Positions 12,251 to 23,165 of a DNA stretch of 64,000 nt are shown here, piece after piece. The notes under the pieces were generated by a model. The model ran no database searches and was not told where the DNA came from. It was given only the letters and a program-made list of their open reading frames with translations. This stretch comes from Chlorocebus sabaeus (Eukaryota; Chordata; Mammalia; Primates; Cercopithecidae). The translations under genes were made by a program, and so were the position numbers. The stretch is from positions 47,741,832 through 47,805,831 of the forward strand of contig NC_132930.1 of NCBI RefSeq assembly GCF_047675955.1, written 5' to 3'. Within the stretch, counting starts at the first letter, position 1. The number at the start of each line of letters is the position of its first letter.

Positions 12251-12538
12251 GGCCGGTCATAGTGGCTCACACCTGTAAACCCAGCACTTTGGGAGGCTGA
12301 GGCAGGTGCATCACTTGAGCCCAGGAGTTCGAGACCAGCCTGTCCAACATGGTGAAACCCCGTCTCTACTAAAAATACAAAAATTAGCCGGGTATAGTCG
12401 CACTCGCCTGCAATCCCAGCTACTCGGGAGGCTGAGACAGAATCGCTTGAACCTGGGAGGTGGAGGATGCAGTGAGCTGAGATTGTGCCACTGGACTCCA
12501 GCCTGGGTGACAGAGTGAGACTCCATCTCAAAAAAAAT
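12251..12538 (+). mobile_element. Alu (S-type) whose tail became a purine repeat
   Basis: A sense Alu. Its A-tail merges without a break into the GAAA/GGAA tract that follows. No closing target duplication is visible after the tract. Confidence 0.9.
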
Positions 12539-12716
12539 AAAGAAAGAAAAAAGGAAGGAAGGAAGAAAGGAAGGAAGGAAGGAAGGAGAGAGAAAGAAAT
12601 TATGGAAAGAAAGAAAGAAAGAGAGAAAGAGAGAGGGAGGGAGGGAGGAAAGGAAGGAAGGAAGGGGAGAGAGAGAGAGAGAAAGGAAGGAAGGAAGGAA
12701 GGAAGAGGAAAGAAAG

Positions 12717-12775
<59 letters not shown>

Positions 12776-13104
12776 AAAGAGGGAGGGAGGGAGGGAAGGA
12801 AGGAGAGAGAAAGAAATTATGGAAAGAAAGAAAGAGAGAGAGAAAGAAAGAGAGAAAGAAAGGGAGAGAGAGAGGGAGGGAGGAAGGAAGGAAGGAGAGA
12901 GAGAAAGAAAGGAAAAAAGAAAGAAAGAAAAGAAAGAAAGAAAGAAAGAGAAAGAGAGAAAGAAAGGGAGGGAGCGAGGGAAGGAAGGAAGGAAGGGGAG
13001 AGAGGAAAGAAAGAAAGAAAGAAACGAAAGAAAGAAAGACAAAGAAAGAAAGAAAGAAAGAAACGAAAGAAAGAAAGACAAAGAAAGAAAGAAAGAAAGA
13101 AGGA

Positions 13105-13160
<56 letters not shown>

Positions 13161-13240
13161 AGAAAGAAAGAGAAAGAAAGAAAAAGGGAGGGAAGGAAGG
13201 AAGGAAGGCAGGCAGGCAGGAAAAGGAGAGAGAGAGAAGG
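12539..13240 (+). repeat. Polypurine GAAA/GGAA/GGGA microsatellite tract
   Basis: About 700 bp is almost entirely A and G on this strand, grown from an Alu tail. Two blocks containing aaattatgg lie about 217 bp apart (near 12585 and 12802), and a unit of about 41 bp with gaaacg/gacaaag is repeated at 13020-13085. These point to internal tandem duplications on top of slippage. Long charged or Ser/Phe/Leu-rich frames through it are artefacts of the repeat. Confidence 0.97.
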
Positions 13241-13336
13241 GGCTTGCCTGTTTCTCAGATGATTTGCCTTTAAGAGGCAGTCGAGCCTCAGGGGTTTCTG
13301 GCCAAACAGAAGAGAAAAGACATGAATTCAAACGAT

Positions 13337-13540
13337 GGGAATCCCAGCCTGAGCAACACAAGGGGACCCCATCTCTACAAAAATTAAAATTAAAATTAAT
13401 TTTTGAAAGATAGCCAGGAATGGTGGTGTGGGCCTCGGCTCCAGCCACGTGAAGGCTGAGCTGAGAAGATCACCTGAGCTCAGGAGTTCAAGAACAGCCT
13501 GGGCAACATAACAAGACCCTGCCTCTAAAAAAATAAAGGA
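13337..13540 (+). repeat. Old Alu-like (AluJ/FLAM) fragments
   Basis: Diverged right-arm then left-arm Alu pieces in sense orientation, separated by an AAATT-rich linker. Confidence 0.75.
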
Positions 13541-13849
13541 AAGATAGAGGGGTGGGGCAGTGGAGGAGCTTGTAGCAAGAGTGAAATAAAGGTCATAAAG
13601 TTCACGGTGCAATTTGAGGGATCTGAAAGAGTTTTATGTTTTCCCATTTTTATTTGATCAAGGAATCCTTTAGGAATTAATCTTTCTTTAGGAAGCTTCC
13701 TCCTACTAATGACAAAACGCAAAGGAACGAAAGATCATTTGGTGTTTGGGAATTTCCCTCTTTTTCACTCTAAGCCCTTCAAATACACAATTTGAGAATG
13801 ATGTACAAAAATTATTCACAGTGGCCACTGAAACCCGAAGTGTTCTTTG
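13541..13849. other. Unique intergenic DNA
   Basis: I recognise no gene or repeat here. The composition is ordinary AT-rich. Confidence 0.5.
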
Positions 13850-14137
13850 TGTTTTGTTTGTTTGTTTGTTTTCTGTTTTTCTGAGGCGGAGTCTCACTCT
13901 GTCATCCAGGCTGGAGTGCAGTGGCGCGGTCTCGGCTCATTGCAAGCTCCGCCTTCCGGGTTCACACCAGCTGGGACTACAGCGCCCGCCACCACGCCCG
14001 GCTAATTTTTTATATTTTTAGTAGAGACGGAGTTTCACTGTGTTAGCCAGGATGGTCTCGATCTCCTGACCTCATGATCCGCCCGCCTCGGCCTCCCAAA
14101 GTGCTGGGATTACAGGCGTGAGCCACTGTGCCCGGCT
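13850..14137 (-). mobile_element. Alu with internal deletion
   Basis: An antisense Alu lacking about 35 bp around its linker. An imperfect duplication, ccgaagtgttctttg/ccgaagtggtctttg, flanks it (13835-13849 and 14138-14152). Confidence 0.95.
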
Positions 14138-14152
14138 CCGAAGTGGTCTTTG

Positions 14153-14789
14153 AGGGAAGGGCACCATTCAGGAAGGGGAGCACTGAGGTCACAGTGGGAG
14201 CATGCCCACCCGGGAGCAGAAACCCCTTCTGAGGGCAGGACCCCTGCCGCCACACACCCTGGCAAGAGCTCCTTCACCTGGGGCCACGAACCCTCCACTG
14301 AAGGCAGTGCTGACCTAAGGGCCTCCCCAGGAGGGCAGGCCTGAAAACAAGGCAAAACTGAAGAAGGTGCAGATGAGGATTTCGTTTGTTAGATAACAAC
14401 AGTGGATTCACAAGACCGGAACTCACTGGCCCTTGGTGCCCTTGAGACAGGGACATTCAGACCTGTGTTAGTTCATCCTCTTCCCAAGGAGCTCTTCACA
14501 ACAGAAGGTGACAAGGACAGACGGACAAACAGAATTGTTGTTAGCAGCAAAGTAGTTTCCACAAGGATCAAAACCTTCATCTCATCAGATAATCAAAGCA
14601 CATGTAAGAAGGCTTTCTCAACCCTAGAACACAAGGAGCTTCCACAAAGGGAAACCAGAGGGTCACAAGGAGAGTGCTGGTTCCTGTCGCAGGTCTCAGG
14701 CCATCCTGGGGAGTCCGTCTCAGCTGAATCCCATGGGAGCATTTAGTACCATTCACTGCCAACAACTCAGCAGTGACTCCCAGAAAACG
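14153..14789. other. Unique intergenic DNA
   Basis: About 640 bp with no recognisable repeat and no coding exon that I can support. The short frames lack family resemblance. Confidence 0.5.
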
Positions 14790-15058
14790 TGTTTATTTTT
14801 AGAGACAGGGTCTTGCTCTGTTGCCCAGGCTAGATTGCAGAGGTGCAACCACAGCTCACTGCAGCCTCAACCTCCTGGGCTCAAGCAATCTGCCCCCGTC
14901 AACCTCCCAAGTAGCTGGGACTACAGGTGTGCTCCACCACATCCGGCTAATTTTTTAGTGTTTCATAGAGACAGTCTTGCTCTGTTGCCCACGTTGGTCT
15001 CTAACTCCTGGGCTCAAGCAATCCTCCCACCTCAGCCTCCCAAAGTGCGCCTGGCCTC
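14790..15058 (-). mobile_element. Old Alu (AluJ-like)
   Basis: A diverged antisense Alu with a short tail and a truncated 5' end (cctggcctc at 15052-15059). Confidence 0.9.
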
Positions 15059-15418
15059 ATAGGATTTTAGAATCTGGGCTCAGATGGTTGATGGTCTGTC
15101 TTTCAATGCAAGGACTCGCTGGGATGGGACCAAGCTCATGGCCCAACAGTGCAAGACAGAGAAACACAGCCAGATAAAAGTTCTGATGAGTGCGCTGGTT
15201 CTCAGATTGGTAAACTATGTGCCAGGATACATTGTCCTGCAAGATTTTCCTGAAGCAGACAGTGATTGACTGATTTAGTTTTATCTTCCTGGAAAGAGTT
15301 TTCTGGAAATAATAATTAAATCAGGTTGACACAGGTGATCTCAGCTCTTGAGTCCCAAGAGTGAAGTAGGCTCAATTCTCATCCTGTCGTCAATATTCTG
15401 CCAAGACCCCCCTGTCTT
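15059..15418. other. Unique intergenic DNA
   Basis: No gene or named repeat recognised. Confidence 0.5.
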
Positions 15419-15423
15419 TTCCA

Positions 15424-15427
<4 letters not shown>

Positions 15428-15454
<27 letters not shown>

Positions 15455-15742
15455 CTTTTTTGAGATGGAGTCTCACTCTTGTTGCCCAGGCTGGAATGCA
15501 ATGGCGCAATCTCAGGTCATCACAACCTCCGCCTCCCTGGTTCAAGAGATTCTCCTGCCTCAGCCTCCTGAGTAGCTGGAATTACAGGCACGCACCACCA
15601 CGCCCAGTTAATTTTGGTATTTTTAGTAGAGACGGGGTTTCACCACGTTGGCCAGGATGGTCTTGATCTCTTGACTTAGTGATCCACCGACCTCGGCCTC
15701 CAAAAGTGCTGGGATTCCAAGCGTGAGCCACTGTGCCCGGCC
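15428..15742 (-). mobile_element. Alu
   Basis: A full-length antisense Alu with a poly-T run of about 25 bases. The duplication ttccacctc flanks it (15419-15427 and 15743-15751). Confidence 0.95.
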
Positions 15743-15929
15743 TTCCACCTCATTTTCTATGTCATCATTTTTTCCCCAGCTTCCAGGAGCCGTCCTGGCA
15801 GCCCATCAGGACAGGCTGCTGGTGTGGTGCTGACCTAGAGGGCTTCTCCCAGGGAAGGTGAGAAGAGGGATCCACTCACTGCATGAGGCTGCATAAACTT
15901 AACCCAACACTGTAAAGGCTCTTCTCACC

Positions 15930-16154
15930 CATGAACAAAGTATGAGTAGACTAGATAAAATACTAACAAGCGAAATTGAGCAACATGTGAAAAAGAACAA
16001 CATAGTCCGAGTTGGGCTTATTCCAGGAAAGTTAAGGTTTATGTAATTTGAAACGCAATCAGTGTAATTCATCACATTTACAAAATAAAGGTGAAAAAAA
16101 AATCATACAATCATCTCAATATATGCACAACAAAACATTTTATAAGAACATTTG
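15930..16154 (+). mobile_element. Old L1 fragment (ORF2), continued after Alu pair at 16617
   Basis: Diverged L1 ORF2-like sense sequence. It is interrupted by the Alu pair at 16155-16615 and resumes with gaacatttgataaaatt. Confidence 0.7.
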
Positions 16155-16451
16155 GGCCGGGCGCGGTGGCTCAAGCCTGTAATCCCAGCACTTTGGGAGG
16201 CCGAGACGGGCGGATCACGAGGTCAGGAGATCGAGACCATCCTGGCTAACACAGTGAAACCCCGTCTCTACTAAAAATACAAAAAACTAGCCGGGCGAGG
16301 TGGCGGGCGCCTGTAGTCCCAGCTACTCGGGAGGCTGAGGCAGGAGAATGGCGTAAACCCGGGAGGCGGAGCTTGCAGTGAGCTGAGATCCGGCCACTGC
16401 ACTCCAGCCTGGGCGACAGAGCCAGACTCCGTCTCAAAAAAAAAAAAAAAA
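16155..16451 (+). mobile_element. AluY, Old World monkey type, first of a tandem pair
   Basis: A full-length sense AluY with an A-tail, directly followed by a second Alu. The duplication aagaacatttg precedes this copy (16144-16154) and follows the second one (16616-16626). Confidence 0.95.
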
Positions 16452-16615
16452 GGCCGGGCGCGGTGGCTCAAGCCTGTAATCCCAGCACTTAGGGAGGCCG
16501 AGACGGGCGGATCACGAGGTCAGGAGATCGAGACCATCCTGGCTAACACGGTGAAACCCCGTCTCTACTAAAAACACACACAAAAAAAAAAAAACAAAAA
16601 AAAAAAAACAAAAAA
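16452..16615 (+). mobile_element. AluY left arm only, second of a tandem pair
   Basis: The same AluY haplotype, but the sequence stops after the left arm and runs into an A-rich CA/A tail. The right arm is absent. Confidence 0.93.
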
Positions 16616-16616
16616 A

Positions 16617-16722
16617 AGAACATTTGATAAAATTAAATGTTTGGTCATGATTTTTAAAAACCTGTAGCAAATTAGGAATAGAAGGGAGCTTCTTTAATTT
16701 GATCTAGGGCGCCTTAAAAAAT
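16617..16722 (+). mobile_element. Old L1 fragment, continuation
   Basis: L1-like sense sequence continuing from 16154. Confidence 0.6.
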
Positions 16723-16723
16723 A

Positions 16724-16810
16724 AGCCGCTGCACTCCAGCCTGGGCGACAGAGCGAGACTCCGTCTGAAAAAAAAAAAAGAAAAATAAATAAATAAATAG
16801 ATAAATAAAT
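16724..16810 (+). repeat. Alu 3'-end fragment with AAAT tail
   Basis: Only the last ~45 bp of an Alu (gctgcactccagcctgggc... onward) plus an A-rich AAAT-repeat tail is present. It looks like a severely 5'-truncated insertion. Confidence 0.85.
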
Positions 16811-17440
16811 AAAAGGCTACAAAGCCCTAATTCCCAATCTAGATAAAAAAGAATATATACAAACAAAATTATAGGACAATTCACTCATAATCAGAGGTGC
16901 AAATTTTAAAGAAATTCACAGCGAGTTAAGACAAACAGGGCTGTGATTAGGGTGAAGTATGTGAAGCACTTGTTTTGGGCAAAAAATTCAGGAGGTTCCA
17001 AAATACTCAGTTATTAAGATAAATATTTTCCAATTAATAGAGTAGCTCCTACAAAAGGAAAATAATTTAAAAGAAAAAATATTTTAATGCACTACCTTAA
17101 AGAGTCCAAACTCATGCAAAATAACTATGGTGAACAAAATATAAAATTTTAAATGAAGACAGCATCAGTATTACTGATTGGTTTTCTTGCCTCAGCTCCA
17201 ATATGGCTTGACATGGCACTGTTACTATCTGTCTTTATTTAAAATGTCAGTATTTTGTTTATCATTGACTTTTCTTGGCATTGATTTTGAGTTTATAAAA
17301 TGTTGCATTCAAACACCATTTGTTGTGATGGCTGAGTGTTTCGACCCCTGTGAAGACTCCCTCAGCTCTCTCCCCTTGCCCAGGCCCTGGCCCTGGCCCT
17401 GGCCCTGAAAGATAATTTGTCTTGACAAGTAAGGCTCTTC
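16811..17440. other. AT-rich DNA, possibly old L1; CCCTGG repeat at its end
   Basis: Mostly AT-rich, without a clear family. A short tandem run of ccctgg units lies at 17382-17407. No gene recognised. Confidence 0.4.
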
Positions 17441-18173
17441 TGAGGCGCACAGGGACGGTTGAACGTCAGAGATCCTATCACGACCTTGGGAACCACATTC
17501 ATAGCCTAGAGGAAGGGTAGCGTGAGATTTTCTCAACAGATGCAGAAAAGCTCATTTTTCTTAAAGAGAAACGCTGTTAGAATGAAAACTCTGGAAAATA
17601 AAGGACGCAAGAAAACTTCCTTAAGTGGACAAAGGTGATCCACTAATAACCTAGATTATTTCATGGATAAAATTTAGACATCGGCCAGGTGTGGTGGTTC
17701 GGCACTTTGGGAGGCAGAGGCGGGAGGAACCCTTGAGGCCAAGAGTTTGAGACCAGCCTGGGCAATACAGCAAGACCCTGTCTTGTTAAAAAAAAAATAT
17801 ATTGGACATATACCTTTATGACTGGAAGCAAGACAACGGGATTCTCACTGCCCTGCTAATGTTCAACAGGACTTGAATCTTTGGCCAATACCAAAAAAAT
17901 AATAAAGGAAAAGTATGAATATACATGGAAGACACAGAATGGTCATTGTTTGTAAATGAAATGTTCAGAATAACCAACTAAATCAACCTACAATTATTAG
18001 AATAAATATAGGAGTCCATAAAGGTTGCTGGATGTATGTCCGACTTAAAAAATAGTGTTCCCCATATTCGTAATAACCAACTGGAAAATAGAATATAGGA
18101 TATCATTCATAAGAGCATGAAATACACTAAGGCATCTGAGTTAAGGTAATGAAAATGATTAGGAACTGTATGA
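17441..18173 (+). mobile_element. Old L1 (L1M-like) ORF2 fragments
   Basis: Diverged sense L1 sequence interrupted by an Alu left-arm fragment at 17683. It continues beyond the Alu cluster at 19436. Confidence 0.65.
17683..17795 (+). repeat. Alu left-arm fragment with internal gap
   Basis: A sense Alu monomer missing the ctgtaatcccag segment, ending in an A run. Confidence 0.85.
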
Positions 18174-18443
18174 GGCCTGGGGCGATGGTACACATCTGTT
18201 ATCCCAGCTCTTTGGCAGGCCAAGGTGGGAGGATTGCTTGAGGCCAGGAGTTTGAGACTTCATCTCTACATAGTGAGACTTCATCTCTACAAAAATTTCA
18301 AAAGCTAGCTGGGCATGGTGGCACGTGCCTGTGGTCTCAGTTACGAGGCTGCAGTGAGCCAAGATTGCACCACTGCGCCCCAGCCTAGGCAAAAGCGAGA
18401 CGCTATCTCTAAAAATAAATAAATAAATAAGAAAGAAAGAACT
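18174..18443 (+). mobile_element. Alu (old), first of a nested cluster
   Basis: A sense Alu with internal loss and an AAAT/GAAA tail. The sequence before it (aggaactgtatgag) resembles the sequence after the whole cluster (agaaccgtatgga, near 19433). Confidence 0.88.
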
Positions 18444-19124
18444 GGCCAGGCATGGTGGCTCATTCCTATAATCTCAGCACTTTGGGAGGCCGACGCAAGG
18501 AGAGATCACTCAAGGCCAGGAGTTCAAGACCAGCCTGGCCAACATGGCGAAACCCCATCTCTACTAAAAAAACAAACAAAACCACAAAAATAGGCTGGGT
18601 GCTGTGGCTCACATCTGTCATCCCAACACTTTGGGAGGCCCAGGTGGGCAGATCTGAGATCAGGAGTTCGAGACCAGTCTGGCCAACATGGTGAAACTCC
18701 GTCTCTACTGAAAACACAAAAATCAGCCAGGCGTGGTGGTGCATGCCTGTAATCCCAGCTACTAGGGAGGCTGAGCCATGAGAATAACTGGAACCTGGGA
18801 GGTGGAGGCTACCTGGGAAAGTGAGGCAGGAGAATTGCTTGACCCTGGGAGACGGAGGTTGCAGTGAGCCAAGATCGCACCACCGCACTCCAGCCTCGGC
18901 AATGCAGCGAGACTCTGTATCCAAAAAAGAAAGAAAGAAAGAAAAACACAAAAATTAGCTGGGCATGGTGGCATATGCTTGCAGTCCCAGCTACTTGAGA
19001 GGCTGAGGCATGAGAATTGCTTGAGCCTGGGAGGCAGAGGCTGCAGTGAGCCGAGATCGTGCCACTGCATTCCAGCCTGGGCAACAGAGTGAGACCCTGT
19101 CTCAAAAAAAATAAAAATAAAAAA
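18444..19124 (+). mobile_element. Alu split by another Alu
   Basis: The left arm is at 18444-18592 and the right arm resumes at about 18942-19124. Both halves are in sense orientation and together make one full Alu. Confidence 0.88.
18593..18941 (+). mobile_element. Alu nested in the previous Alu, with internal duplication
   Basis: A sense Alu inserted in the middle A-rich linker of its host. Its right arm contains a second copy of the ggctgag...cctgggaggtggaggct stretch, about 50-60 bp. The copy is therefore longer than a normal Alu. Confidence 0.85.
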
Positions 19125-19432
19125 GGCCGGGCGCGGTGGCTCAAGCCTGTAATCCCAGCACTTTGGGAGGCCGAGATGGGCGGATCACGAGGTCAGGAGA
19201 TCGAGACCATCCTGGCTAACACAGTGAAACCCCGTCTCTACTAAAAAAAATACAAAAAACTAGCCAGGAGACGTGGCGGGCGCCTGTAGTCCCAGCTACT
19301 CCGGAGGCTGAGGCAGGAGAATGGCGCAAGCCCGGGAGGCGGAGCTTGCAGTGAGCTGATATCCGGCCACTGCACTCCAGCCTGGGCGACAGAGCCAGAC
19401 TCCGTCTCAAAAAACAAAAAAAAAAACAAAAA
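19125..19432 (+). mobile_element. AluY, Old World monkey type
   Basis: A full-length sense young AluY closing the nested cluster. The A-tail contains C interruptions. Confidence 0.95.
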
Positions 19433-19646
19433 AGAACCGTATGGAGAAAAATATAGTAATGTCTACTGAAGATCATAAAGAAAGAAAAATGAAAGCCTAT
19501 GTATCATATACTACATAAAAATGTCAGTTCTCTCTAAATTAATCTACAAACCTAACGGGAATCCAATCAAAATACCACTAGGGTTTTTTTTTTTAGAAAT
19601 TCAGTGAAGTTGTACAATTTATTGCTTTAAAGTAAAAATAAGGACT

Positions 19647-19852
19647 TTTTTTGTTTTTCTTTTGGTCCCCCAGGCTGGAGTGCAGTGGCGCGATCTCAAC
19701 TCACTGCAACCTTTGCCTCACAGGTTCAAGCAATTCCCCTGCCTCGGCCTCCCAAGTAGCTGGGATTACAGGCGCCTGACACCATATCTGGCTAATTTTT
19801 GTATTTTTAGTAGAGACGGGGTTTTGCCATGTTGGCCAGGCTGATCTTGATT
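19647..19852 (-). mobile_element. Alu (partial), first of an antisense pair
   Basis: An antisense Alu lacking its 5' portion, directly joined to a second antisense Alu. The duplication aaataaggact lies before it (19636-19646) and after the pair (20137-20147). Confidence 0.92.
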
Positions 19853-20136
19853 TTGAGATGGAGTTTCCCTCATTGCCCAGGCTACAGTACAATGGCACCA
19901 TCTCCGCTCACTGCAACCTCCACCTCCTGGTTTCAAGTGATTCTCCTGCCTCAGCCTCCTGGGTAGCTGGGATTACAAGCGCCTGTCACCACGCCCAGCT
20001 AATTTTTTGTATTTTTAGTAGAGATGGGGTTTCACCATGTTGGCCAGGCTGGTCTCAAACTCCCGACTTCAGGTGACCCGCCCACCTCGGCCTCTCAAAG
20101 TGCTGGGATTACAGACATGAGGCACCATGCCCGGCC
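19853..20136 (-). mobile_element. Alu, second of an antisense pair
   Basis: A full-length antisense Alu whose poly-T is reduced to a few bases at the join. Confidence 0.93.
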
Positions 20137-20477
20137 AAATAAGGACTCTTCATGTTGAAGAGTCAGACAAATAAATTAGAAAAAAAGATAAAACTGTCTT
20201 CATAAATGGCATGATTGTCTTTGCAGAAAACCAATACAAAGTATGAAAAAGCTACTGGAACAAATAAATGAGTTTAGCAAGGCTGCAGGATACAAAATCA
20301 ATACACAAAAATCTGTTTTATTTCTATATACTGGCGACAAACACTTGGAAATTAAAAATTTTAAACAACACCCTTTACAATCACATCAAGGTTATGCAAT
20401 ACTTGGAGGCAATTCTGACAAAAGATGTGCAAGACCAATACATTGAAAACTACAAAATGGGGCTGAGAAAATTTATT

Positions 20478-20738
20478 TTTTAATTTATTTTTATTTTTTT
20501 AGAGACAGAGTCCCACTACGTGGCTCAGGCTGGTCTTGAACTCCTGAGCTCAAGCGATCCTCCCACCTCAACCTCCTAAGTAGCTGGGACTATAGGCGCA
20601 CCTCCAGCCTAACTTTTTATATTCTTTGTAAAGATGGAGTTTCGCCACATTACCCAGGCTGGTTTCCAACTCCTGGGCTCAAGCGATCCGTCCTCGGCCT
20701 CCCAAAGTGCTGGGATTACATAGCTATGAGCCTAGCTG
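20478..20738 (-). mobile_element. Old Alu (AluJ-like) in L1
   Basis: A diverged antisense Alu with an ATTTT-rich tail. Confidence 0.88.
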
Positions 20739-20911
20739 AGAGAATTCAAAGACCCAAATAACAGAGAGAAATACCATGTTCACCAGACAGAAGTTACCAA
20801 TTCTCCCTCAACTGACCTACAGATTCAACACAATTCCAATCAAAATGCCAGAAGCCTTTTTTTTTTTTGGTAGAAATTGACAAATAATTCTAAAATTTAT
20901 ATGGAAATGCA

Positions 20912-21205
20912 GGCTGGGCACGGTGGCTCACCTGTAATCCCAGCACTTTGGGAGACTGAGGTGGGTGGATCACTTGTGGTCAGGAGTTCTAGAGCAGCCT
21001 GGCCAATAGAGTGAAACCCCATCTCTACCGAAAATACAAAAATTAGCTAGGTTTGGTGGTGCATGCCTGTAATCCCAGCTACGCAGAAGGCTGAGCCATG
21101 AGAATCACTTGAAGGCAGGAGGCAGAGGCTGCAGTGAGCTGAGATTGCATCACTGCACTCCAGCTTGGACAACAGAGCGAGACCCTGTCTCAAAAAAAAA
21201 AAAGG
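20912..21205 (+). mobile_element. Alu in L1
   Basis: A sense Alu flanked by ggaaatgca/ggaaataca. Confidence 0.93.
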
Positions 21206-21440
21206 AAATACAGAGGACCTAAAATAACCCAAATAACTTTTCAAAAAAACAAAGTCAGAGAATTAACACTACCTGATGTCAAGGCTTATTTTAGAAAGCT
21301 ATAGTAACCAAGACAGTCTGGTATTGGCATAAAGACAGATGAGTAAGTCAGGATAGAAAAGTCCAGAAAGGATAGTCATTTCGACAAATAATGGGGGAAC
21401 AATAGGATACCAAATTTTAAAATGAAAAAAACTTTGGCTT

Positions 21441-22270
21441 TCTAATTTTGCAATCTGATAGGTGTAATGAGGCATCTTGTTATTTTAGTTTGGATTTGTC
21501 AGGTTGCTGATGAATTTAAGCATCTCTCCACGTGCCTCTCGGGTATTTGGGTTCCTCCTTCTACGAATTGCCATTTTTTTTTTTTTTGAGACAGGCCCAG
21601 GCTGTGGCCCAAGCTGGAGTGCAGTGGTGTGATCTCTGCTCCCTGCAACCTCTGCCTCCCGGGTTCAAGCGATTCTCCGGCCTCAGCCTCCTGAGTAGCT
21701 GGGATGACAGGTGTGCACCACCACACCCCCACTATTTTTGTATTTTTAGTAGAGACGGGGTTTCACTATGATGGCCAGGCGATGAATTGCCTATTCTTAT
21801 CTTCTGCACATTTGTCTACTGTCGGTCTTTTTCTCGTCGATTTACAAGCATTCCTTTTTTTATTCTGAATATTAATCCATTGTTTTCTGACGTTGTAAAT
21901 AAGTCCTCCTAGTGGTTTGTCTTCTTGGTTAAGCCAGATGTTAACTTGGATTTATCCTGCATAAAACTGAAGACTCGAGATGCATCAAACACTGTATACA
22001 GAAAAGTGCCGCGTATCCTACAGAAAGCTACAGACAGTTTGGGGTCAGAATCATTTGAATTGTTTCAAGTGTTGGGCTATTACAATTAAAGTGGCTGTAA
22101 ACGTGTGCACACAGGTTTCTGCGGGAACAAAAATTTCCATTTCAGCCAACTAATGTTTACGGTTCAATCATGATTTCACAACTTACAGTACCTGCCACTC
22201 TTCTCATACTAAATTTGATATGTCTCCACTGTTAAACTATTTCTTACCGTCAATTTATAATTATTAAACT
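21441..22270 (-). mobile_element. Old antisense L1 fragments
   Basis: Antisense L1 3'-region sequence with an Alu at 21572. It becomes too diverged to follow beyond about 22150. Confidence 0.6.
21572..21779 (-). mobile_element. 5'-truncated Alu
   Basis: An antisense Alu missing about 80 bp of its 5' end. The direct repeat gaattgcc (about 21564-21571 and 21783-21790) suggests it inserted in truncated form. Confidence 0.9.
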
Positions 22271-22575
22271 TTTTTTTTTTTTTTTTTGAGACAGCGTTTT
22301 GCTCTTGTGGCCCAGGCTGGAGTGCAATGGCAAAATCTCAGCTCACCACAGACCTCACCAACCGGGTTCAAGCCATTCTCCTGCCTCAGCCTCCCGAGTA
22401 GCTGGGATTACAGGCATGCCATGTGCCACCATGCCCGGCTAATTTTGTATTTTTAGTAGAGACAAGGTTTCTCCATGTTGGTCAGGCTAGTCTCGAACTC
22501 CCGACCTCAGGTGATCCACCCACCACGGCCTCCCAAAGTGCTGGGATTACAGACACGAGCCACCGCGCCTGGCCT
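22271..22575 (-). mobile_element. Alu
   Basis: A full-length antisense Alu between ttattaaac and tgattaaac. Confidence 0.94.
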
Positions 22576-23034
22576 AATGATTAAACTTCTTTCAGCACCA
22601 GCCCCACTGATGTCACAACTTCACCCATTAGTCAATAACTTGTCTTTGCTGAATTGGATACTAACTTTTAAATCATTTAAAAAATATTCTCTTAAATTTT
22701 ATGTGCTATTTGCAATGTAACGGTTATCGACATGACACAGTTTTAAGTTTAATCTGCATCATCAACATTTTCTCTATCACTTTCTTCAGTTTAAGCAGTC
22801 AACAAAACCACCGCTCCAGCCCTGATCTGTAGCATTTGCGGGTTTCCACCGTGTGACTTCCGCAGGACTGCCAAGTTCAAGCCGCCAAGGCCAGGGCACT
22901 GCCAGCAGCTGGGCTGAGCCCTGTTCTCCCTGCGTTCCCACTGCCCAGTGGCAACAGCTGTGAACGGCGGCAGGCTCATAGCAGTGGAAGAACAAGGAAA
23001 AGACCTTTTAAAAAAAGATACTATAATACAGAAG
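22576..23034. other. Unique or unassigned repeat DNA upstream of NELFA
   Basis: I see no gene here. The GC-rich block at 22800-22990 may be an old interspersed repeat, but I cannot name it. Confidence 0.4.
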
Positions 23035-23165
23035 CTAGGCAAGGCGGCCCCGGCCTGTAACCCCAGCACTCTGGGAAGCAGAGGCGGGCGGGCGGATCGC
23101 TTGAGCCCAGGAGTTTGAGACCAGCCTGGCCAACATAGAAAGGCCTCGTCAAAAAGACAAAAGAG
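23035..23165 (+). repeat. Alu left-monomer-like fragment (FLAM/AluJ)
   Basis: A single diverged sense Alu arm ending in an A-rich tail, about 100 bp upstream of the CpG island. Confidence 0.8.

Larger units (their letters stand above)
19433..21440 (+). mobile_element. Old L1 (L1M-like) ORF2, broken by Alus
   Basis: Diverged sense L1 reverse transcriptase and C-terminal region segments at 19433-19646, 20137-20478, 20735-20911 and 21207-21440, with Alus between them. Frames are broken. Confidence 0.75.

Noticed and set aside
12539..13240. CRISPR-like regular repeats
   Set aside because: Simple microsatellite in a vertebrate genome with no spacers.
12311..13448. Long frames of 147-282 codons on both strands (Lys/Glu/Arg-rich or Ser/Phe/Leu-rich)
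   Set aside because: They only translate the GAAA/GGAA tract. The absence of stops follows from the purine composition.
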